From positions 310,001-374,000 of the forward strand of contig NZ_JAFIBM010000001.1 in NCBI RefSeq assembly GCF_017833035.1: a DNA stretch of 64,000 nucleotides, in the 5' to 3' direction. Position numbers and translations under genes: made by a program. The first letter of the stretch is position 1. Each line of letters starts with the position of its first letter. The DNA comes from Frigoribacterium sp. PvP032 (GTDB lineage Bacteria > Actinomycetota > Actinomycetes > Actinomycetales > Microbacteriaceae). The notes under the pieces are model-generated. The model was not told the DNA's origin, made no database searches, and was given only the letters and a program-made list of their open reading frames with translations. Below are positions 59,200 to 64,000 of this stretch, in pieces.

Positions 59200-60507
59200 A
59201 TGACCCACAGCACGAGCGACCCCACGGCAGGCCCCGGTACGCGGCACCTCGACGACCGCATCGAGGCGGTCTTCGGCCCCCTGGTCGACGAGATCGCGGC
59301 GGGCGCGGTCGCCAGGGAGCGTGACCGCCGCCTCCCCGTCGACGAGGTCGACCTGCTGCGCCGCGCAGGCTTCGGCGCGCTGCGGGTGCCGGTCGAGCAC
59401 GGCGGCTGGGGAGCGTCCCTGGAGCAGGAGTTCCGCCTCCTCGTGCGACTCGGCGCCGCTGACTCGAACCTGCCGCAGCTGCTGCGCGGGCACGTGGCGT
59501 TCGTCGAGACGCAGCGGGCTCAGCCGGACGGCCCGCTCCGCACCGAGTGGCTCGAGCGGCTGGCGGCCGGCGACGTGCTCGTCGGCAACGCGCAGGCCGA
59601 GCGCGGCGACGCGACCGCCGTGGCCACGCGCCTGACGGAGGTGGACGGGCGGCTCCGTCTCGACGGACGCAAGTTCTACAGCACCGGCACCCTCTACGCC
59701 GACTGGATCTGGGTCGGTGCGGTGCGCGGCGACGAGCCCGTCGCCCTGGCCGTGCGTGCCGACGCGCCTGGCGTCACGCGGCTCGACGACTGGGACGGCT
59801 TCGGCCAGCGCCTCACCGGCAGCGGCACGACGATCTTCGACGACGTGACGGTCGACCCGGCCCAGGTGCTGCCCTGGAGCGACAACGCCGAGCGCCGCCC
59901 GCTCGCCTACACGCAGGCGCTCTACCAGCTGGTGCTGCTGGCGGCCGAGACGGGGATCGCCCGTGCGGTGCTGCGCGACGCCGTCGAGTTCGTCCGGCCC
60001 CGCACGCGCACCTTCGGCGTGGCCGGGGTGTCGCTGCCGCGCGAGGACCCGCTCGTGCAGCGCGTCGTCGGCCGGTTGTCGAGCATCGGGTCGGCCGTCG
60101 AGGCGGTGACGCTGTCCGCGGTGCGCGCGCTGGAGGCGGCGGACGACCGCGCGTCGGGCGACGCGTCCGGCTCGGGCGGCACGTCTGCCTCGGACGACGA
60201 CTACCAGGAGGCGCTGGCCACGGCCTTCGAGGCGCAGCAGGTCGTGCTGCCGCTCGTCCTCGAGGCCGCGACCGCGCTGTTCGAGGTGGGAGGCGCCTCC
60301 GCCGTGGACTCCGACCGGGCCCTCGACCGGCACTGGCGGAACGCCCGCACGATCGCGTCGCACAACCCCGCGATCCACCGCGAGCGGGCCCTCGGCGACC
60401 GGCGCCTCAACGGGACGCCGTTCCGCACGGGCCCGCAGGCTGCTGCCGTGGCGTCCGCTGCCGCTGCGCCGGCCACCTCGCACCCGGACCTCGTCCGCAC
60501 CCCCTAG
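59200..60507 (+). CDS. DszC/SfnC-like flavin monooxygenase (acyl-CoA dehydrogenase fold)
   Basis: 435 aa. ACAD-fold protein with FYSTGTLYADWIWVGAV (FMN/FAD site), GFGQRLTGSGTTIFDDVTV and C-terminal DRHWRNARTIASHNPAIHRERALGD typical of the DszC/SfnC monooxygenase group rather than beta-oxidation enzymes. AAGGAG precedes ATG 59200. Beside metNIQ, it fits oxidation of an organosulfur compound to release sulfite. Substrate inferred. Confidence 0.82.
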   Translation: MTHSTSDPTAGPGTRHLDDRIEAVFGPLVDEIAAGAVARERDRRLPVDEVDLLRRAGFGALRVPVEHGGWGASLEQEFRLLVRLGAADSNLPQLLRGHVAFVETQRAQPDGPLRTEWLERLAAGDVLVGNAQAERGDATAVATRLTEVDGRLRLDGRKFYSTGTLYADWIWVGAVRGDEPVALAVRADAPGVTRLDDWDGFGQRLTGSGTTIFDDVTVDPAQVLPWSDNAERRPLAYTQALYQLVLLAAETGIARAVLRDAVEFVRPRTRTFGVAGVSLPREDPLVQRVVGRLSSIGSAVEAVTLSAVRALEAADDRASGDASGSGGTSASDDDYQEALATAFEAQQVVLPLVLEAATALFEVGGASAVDSDRALDRHWRNARTIASHNPAIHRERALGDRRLNGTPFRTGPQAAAVASAAAAPATSHPDLVRTP

Positions 60508-60562
60508 ACCCGCGCGCACCCTCCGGCGCGCACGAGGGTGTCCGCGGTTCCCGAGGGTCCGT
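60495..60562. repeat. Family A palindromic element, copy 5 (68 bp)
   Basis: Starts inside the last codons of the monooxygenase gene (its TAG lies in the left arm) and otherwise follows the family design; right end is degenerate (GGGTCCG). Confidence 0.8.
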
Positions 60563-60588
60563 CCCCGTCCCGGGCACGAGCGACCCGC

Positions 60589-60644
60589 CGAACCGGCAGG
60601 AAGTGCTCTCCCGGCGGGCAACGAGAGCGCATCCTGCCGGTTCA
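60589..60644. repeat. Family G palindromic element, copy 2 (56 bp)
   Basis: CGAACCGGCAGGAAGTGCTCTC / GAGAGCGCATCCTGCCGGTTCA. Only 26 bp after family A copy 5, so the monooxygenase gene is followed by two stacked palindromes. Confidence 0.82.
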
Positions 60645-60760
60645 GCGCGCGATGCCGTGGAGCTGGGGGCGAGGAGGTGGTGGTCCCGTCGCCGACGCCC
60701 GCCCTCGACGGCAGCGGGGGTCGTCGGTACGGTGGGCGGACGTCGTCGAGGGGACACCCC

Positions 60761-60988
60761 ATGAACACCGCCACAGTCGTCATCGCCCTGATCGTGCTCG
60801 CGATCGTCGCGGCCGCCGTCGCCGTCGTCGTGCGCGAGCGTCGCGACCGCGCACTAGCCGCCCGGCTCGACGAGTCCGACCCGGGGGCCGGGGTCCGCGC
60901 CCAGGCCGACGCCGAGCGGCAGCAGGCCGGTCCGCGGGGCGAGGCCGGCGGTTCGTCGTGGTCGGCCGCCGGCCAGAACTCGGCCTGA
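60761..60988 (+). CDS. Small single-pass membrane protein (75 aa)
   Basis: 75 aa. One N-terminal helix (TATVVIALIVLAIVAAAVAVVVRE), then a charged helix with RRDRALAARLDESDP and a Gln/Ala/Gly-rich tail. GAGGGG precedes the ATG. Likely transcribed with the kinase gene 20 bp downstream. Unknown function. Confidence 0.75.
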   Translation: MNTATVVIALIVLAIVAAAVAVVVRERRDRALAARLDESDPGAGVRAQADAERQQAGPRGEAGGSSWSAAGQNSA

Positions 60989-61008
60989 TCCAGGGCCGGG
61001 CCGGCTCC

Positions 61009-62055
61009 GTGCACCAGCACCAGCACCAGCACCAGCACCCGCACGACGACGGCCACGAGGCTGTTGCCGCCATCGAGTCGGACTCTTCTCCTGAGCCCGA
61101 TCCGGACGAGCCGTCCTTGGTCTCCTTCGCCGCCCTGGCAGTCGAGAAGCTCGTCTCTCCCGCTCGCGGCACCCGGCAGGGCGCCCTCCTGCCCGGCGTC
61201 GACACCCACGTCGTCCGGATCTGGGGCGACGGCGTCGACGTCGTCGTGCGCACGCCGCGCGGTCCCGTCGGGTCGGCGCCCGACACCTACCCGGCCGAGC
61301 GATGGGCCGCCGAGCACGCTGCACGCCACGGAGTGCCGACACCTCGCGTGCTCGCCTACGAGCCCAGGTTCGGGGAGGGGCCGCTCATGATCGTCGAGCA
61401 CGTCACCTCGATCGCCTCCGACCGCGACCCGTGGCACGACCTAGGCCGCGTCGCCACGGCGCTCGCCGAGGTGCCGCTCGACTCCGCCACGGCGGGCGCG
61501 TCCAGGGACGTCGACTCTCGCCTGCCTGACGCGCTCCTCACCCGCTTCGGCCCCGACCTGCCGGAGGCCTGGCGCCGCCACCTGCGGTACGGCCTCGACT
61601 CCCTGGTGCCTGGCGACCGCCTCCTCGGCCTCGGGGTCTACGCCGAGCAGCAGCGCGATCCGCTGCGGGCGGCCCTCGAGCAGCTCGCGGTCGAGAGCGC
61701 GAGGTGGCGGCACGGACTCGTGCACGGCGACCTCGCACCCCGCAACCTCGTGCCCCGTGGTGCCGACGATCCCGTGCTGATCGACTGGGGCACGGCGCGG
61801 ACGGGCCCTGTGCCGTGGCTCGAGCTCGACCGCGTGCACCGCTGGAGCGCCCTCGACGGCATCGTCAGCGCAGACGAGCTGCGGCGCTTCGCCGACGGAC
61901 TCGGGGTCGACCTCGACGCCTCCCTGCCGACCCTGCGACGGCTCGCCCTGCTGCACCACCTCGACCTGGTGCGCTGGGCCCTCGAGCGCCGGCCCGACCG
62001 GCTCGCCCGTGAGGTCGAGGAGGCGCGGCGAGCGACCGCCCGCTGCCTGCGCTGA
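61009..62055 (+). CDS. APH-fold phosphotransferase
   Basis: About 348 aa. Kinase-like core: VVRTPRGPVG (nucleotide loop region), MIVEHV hinge, catalytic GLVHGDLAPRNLV (HGDxxxxN) and DWGTA (DxG). GTG 61009 would give an N-terminal HQHQHQHQHPHDDGH tract from a CACCAG tandem repeat; TTG at 61117 is an alternative that removes it. Aminoglycoside/choline-kinase-like; substrate unknown. No ATG available. Confidence 0.75.
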   Translation: MHQHQHQHQHPHDDGHEAVAAIESDSSPEPDPDEPSLVSFAALAVEKLVSPARGTRQGALLPGVDTHVVRIWGDGVDVVVRTPRGPVGSAPDTYPAERWAAEHAARHGVPTPRVLAYEPRFGEGPLMIVEHVTSIASDRDPWHDLGRVATALAEVPLDSATAGASRDVDSRLPDALLTRFGPDLPEAWRRHLRYGLDSLVPGDRLLGLGVYAEQQRDPLRAALEQLAVESARWRHGLVHGDLAPRNLVPRGADDPVLIDWGTARTGPVPWLELDRVHRWSALDGIVSADELRRFADGLGVDLDASLPTLRRLALLHHLDLVRWALERRPDRLAREVEEARRATARCLR

Positions 62056-62106
62056 CGGCCCGGCCGGCCCGGCAGCCGTGGTCCCCGTTCTGCCTGGTTC
62101 GGCTGG

Positions 62107-62162
62107 CGAGTGGTCAGCAACTGCCCTTCCGGCCTGCCTCATGGACACTTCCAGACCACTCG
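62107..62162. repeat. Family E palindromic element, copy 2 (56 bp)
   Basis: CGAGTGGTCAGCA...ATGGACACTTC..GACCACTCG. Plus orientation; reverse complement of the copy at 9044. 3' of the APH-fold gene. Confidence 0.88.
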
Positions 62163-62246
62163 GCGCTGCGCAGCGCGTCCGGCGGGCACAGGGGCGCCCG
62201 CACCCGCAGGCGCACGCGCAGGCTCGACATTTGCATGCCGTGCATG

Positions 62247-62291
62247 ATTCTCCCGTTGTTCACCGACGCGGCCCGCAGCCGGGCCTAGCGT
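62247..62291 (+). promoter_or_regulatory. Candidate PHO box and promoter of the PiT transporter
   Basis: ATTCTCC-CGTT-GTTCACC (62247-62264) fits the actinobacterial PhoP direct repeat GTTCACC-N4-GTTCACC with two mismatches in the first half; TAGCGT at 62286-62291 is a -10 at the right distance, so the box overlaps the -35 region. The 334-bp gap 62056-62389 otherwise holds a family E palindrome. Confidence 0.55.
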
Positions 62292-62389
62292 CGCCGGTGC
62301 AGGAGGAGCGCCCGTCACCGCGACGGCCCCGCACGCCTGCCTCCGGACGGGCACCTGCCGCGGAGCGGACGACAAGAGGGGCGACATCG

Positions 62390-63553
62390 ATGGACGTCTT
62401 CGTCACGGTCACGCTGGTGATCGTCGTGGCGCTCGTGTTCGACTTCACGAACGGGTTCCACGACACGGCCAACGCGATGGCCACCTCCGTCGCCACCGGG
62501 GCCCTGAAGCCCAAGGTGGCGGTGCTCATCTCGGCCGTGTTGAACCTGGTCGGGGCGTTCCTGTCGACCGAGGTCGCGAGCACCGTCTCGAACGGCATCA
62601 TCCGCGAGGGCGACGGGGGAGTGCAGGTCACCCCGACGATGATCTTCGCCGGGCTCGTCGGCGCCGTGATCTGGAACCTCGCGACCTGGTACCTCGGCCT
62701 GCCGTCGAGCTCGTCGCACGCCCTGTTCGGCGGGCTGATCGGCGCCGCCGTGATCGGTGCGGGCGTCGGCTCGGTCGACTTCGGCGTCGTCCTCTCGAAG
62801 GTCGTGCTGCCCGCGCTCATCTCGCCCCTGGTGGCCGGCACGGTGGCGCTGGTCGCGACCTACGCGGCGTACCGGATCACGAAGCAGGCGACGCTGCGTG
62901 GCTCGACGGCCGGCTTCCGGCACGGCCAGACGATCAGCGCCTCCCTCGTCTCGCTGGCGCACGGCACGAACGACGCCCAGAAGACGATGGGCGTCATCAC
63001 GCTGACCCTCATCGCCGCCGGCTACCAGGGCGCGGGCACGACGCCGCAGCTCTGGGTCGTCCTCGCCTGCGGCCTCGCGATCGCGCTCGGCACCTACCTC
63101 GGCGGCTGGCGCATCATGCGCACCGTCGGCAAGCGCATCACCGACGTCCAGGCGCCGCAGGGCTTCGCGGCGGAGACGAGCTCGGCCGCGACGATCCTCA
63201 TCTCGTCGCACCTCGGCTTCGCGCTCTCGACGACCCAGGTGACCTCCGGCTCGATCGTCGGCGCCGGCCTCGGCAAGAAGCTCGCGACCGTGCACTGGGG
63301 GGTCGTCGGCAAGATCGCCTCCGCCTGGGTGATCACGCTGCCCGCCGCGGCGCTCGTCGGCGGCGTCAGCGCCTGGCTCGCCAGCACCAGCACCGTCGGG
63401 CTCGTCCTCGTGGCGGTCCTCGCGCTCGCCGGGGGCTCGGCATTCGTGTTCCTCGCCCGTCGCCACCCGGTGACGCACGAGACCGTCAACGACAGCGAGG
63501 AGGCGCCCGCCGCTGCCCAGCCGGCCGGCGCCTCCCGCGGACAAGGAGAGTGA
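62390..63553 (+). CDS. PiT-family inorganic phosphate transporter
   Basis: 387 aa, about ten helices. Duplicated PiT signatures FDFTNGFHDTANAMATSV at the N-terminus and SLAHGTNDAQKTMGVITL in the middle. AGAGGGG lies 9 nt before the ATG. Low-affinity phosphate/metal-phosphate symport. The next gene overlaps its stop (GTGA). Upstream PHO-like box suggests PhoP control. Confidence 0.93.
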   Translation: MDVFVTVTLVIVVALVFDFTNGFHDTANAMATSVATGALKPKVAVLISAVLNLVGAFLSTEVASTVSNGIIREGDGGVQVTPTMIFAGLVGAVIWNLATWYLGLPSSSSHALFGGLIGAAVIGAGVGSVDFGVVLSKVVLPALISPLVAGTVALVATYAAYRITKQATLRGSTAGFRHGQTISASLVSLAHGTNDAQKTMGVITLTLIAAGYQGAGTTPQLWVVLACGLAIALGTYLGGWRIMRTVGKRITDVQAPQGFAAETSSAATILISSHLGFALSTTQVTSGSIVGAGLGKKLATVHWGVVGKIASAWVITLPAAALVGGVSAWLASTSTVGLVLVAVLALAGGSAFVFLARRHPVTHETVNDSEEAPAAAQPAGASRGQGE

Positions 63554-63894
63554 CCGTGTTCCTCGGAGTGGACTGGGGCGCCTTCGTGGTCGTCTTCGTG
63601 GTGGCGCTCGCCGCGACCGCCGTCATCGTCACGTTCTTCGCGCTCGGCATCCGCCTCTTCGCCGCGGGCGCGACCGAGCCCGTCGACTCCGGGCCGGTGC
63701 CGGCCGGGGCCGGAGGTGCCGGCGGCGCAGGTGCTGCAGGAGGTGCTGCGCCCGCAGGAGGTGCTGGTCGCCTCACCGGAGCGCCGGCGGCCCCGCGGTC
63801 CCTCCCCGCCACCGTCGGAGGTGCGGCCTGCTTCGCGGTCGGCATCGCCGCGGTGCTCGCCGGGCTGTGGCTGATCGTGCCGCAGTTCCACTGA
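63550..63894 (+). CDS. Small membrane protein coupled to PiT
   Basis: 114 aa. Two helices (FVVVFVVALAATAVIVTFFALGI and GGAACFAVGIAAVLAGLWLIV) separated by a Gly/Ala/Pro loop. GTG start overlaps the PiT stop (GTGA), so it is co-translated. Found with PiT transporters in related actinobacteria as I recall; probably a transporter accessory subunit. Confidence 0.75.
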   Translation: MTVFLGVDWGAFVVVFVVALAATAVIVTFFALGIRLFAAGATEPVDSGPVPAGAGGAGGAGAAGGAAPAGGAGRLTGAPAAPRSLPATVGGAACFAVGIAAVLAGLWLIVPQFH

Positions 63895-63953
63895 CGCCGG
63901 TCCGTGGTCCCTGCCCGCGCCTCCTCCGCTCGGTCCGCGGGGCCCGCGCAGGT

Positions 63954-64000
63954 CAGGCGGCGGCGTCCGCGTCCACGTCGGCCCCGCGGAACGTCGCCCT
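63954..64000 (-). CDS. C-terminus of a minus-strand gene, cut by window
   Basis: Minus-strand frame open from the right edge, ending ATFRGADVDADAAA and TGA at 63954-63956. Only 15 codons visible; convergent with the PiT operon. Not identifiable. Confidence 0.35.

Overview
The window is about 72 % GC double-stranded chromosome from a Gram-positive actinobacterium, most likely a member of Microbacteriaceae (Frigoribacterium/Curtobacterium-like). Evidence: heavy GC3 codon use, mycobacterial-type LexA box, TANNNT -10 boxes placed 6-7 nt before many start codons (leaderless mRNAs), ANTAR and MmyB-type regulators, ribonuclease J, an LAYTG-type sortase signal and Lrp/Ald and MetNIQ gene sets. It is ordinary core/accessory chromosome: I see no prophage, plasmid functions, insertion sequence or CRISPR array.

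Layout. 1-4.2 kb: gluconate/L-idonate catabolism (GntP permease, gluconate 5-dehydrogenase, L-idonate dehydrogenase) and a quinone oxidoreductase. 4.2-6.5 kb: an ECF sigma factor with three Asp23-type proteins. 6.5-12.8 kb: uronate-dehydrogenase-like protein, CsbD, aldo/keto reductase, small acidic protein, lipoprotein, tRNA-Gly(CCC), hydrolase, TetR/GNAT pair. 13.1-16.5 kb: two-component system divergent from a Pro/Thr-rich membrane-anchored protein. 16.7-23.1 kb: MmyB-type regulator, degenerate SGNH protein, ZIP transporter, Bcr/CflA MFS exporter, NhaA antiporter. 23.2-29.3 kb: tetronate (four-carbon sugar acid) locus with DeoR regulator, OtnC, OtnK, a SAF-domain dehydrogenase and a MatC/SLC13-type carrier. 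29.5-36 kb: TetR, a cluster of DnaA-box-like 9-mers, PLDc_N protein, a LexA-controlled small gene, alanine dehydrogenase with its Lrp regulator, a lipoprotein and a tandem GAF-ANTAR pair. 36-39.7 kb: acyl-CoA-dehydrogenase-like / PIG-L deacetylase-methyltransferase fusion / GT2 operon. 39.7-49.8 kb: thiol peroxidase (GPx family), AraC regulator, LAYTG surface protein, diacylglycerol kinase, DUF4383 protein, PIF1-like helicase, NmrA-type protein. 50-56.2 kb: RNase J, SDR/TetR pair, PadR regulator with an ABC1 kinase. 56.2-60.5 kb: MetINQ importer divergent from a DszC/SfnC-like flavin monooxygenase (sulfur acquisition). 60.7-63.9 kb: small membrane protein, APH-fold kinase, PiT phosphate transporter with a candidate PHO box.

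The most unusual feature is not a gene. At least nine families of imperfect palindromes, each with its own sequence but a fixed length within the family (68 bp x5, 70 bp x3, 72 bp x2, 67 bp x2, 56 bp in four unrelated families, 60 bp x2), occupy intergenic gaps. All lie 3' of a gene and none lies in a gap between two divergent genes. One 70-bp copy is inside a coding region, in the linker of the PIG-L/methyltransferase fusion. They look like a diversified set of 3'-end (terminator/mRNA-stability or REPIN-like) elements. All gene functions are inferred from sequence reading only; repeat identities and lengths were counted by hand.
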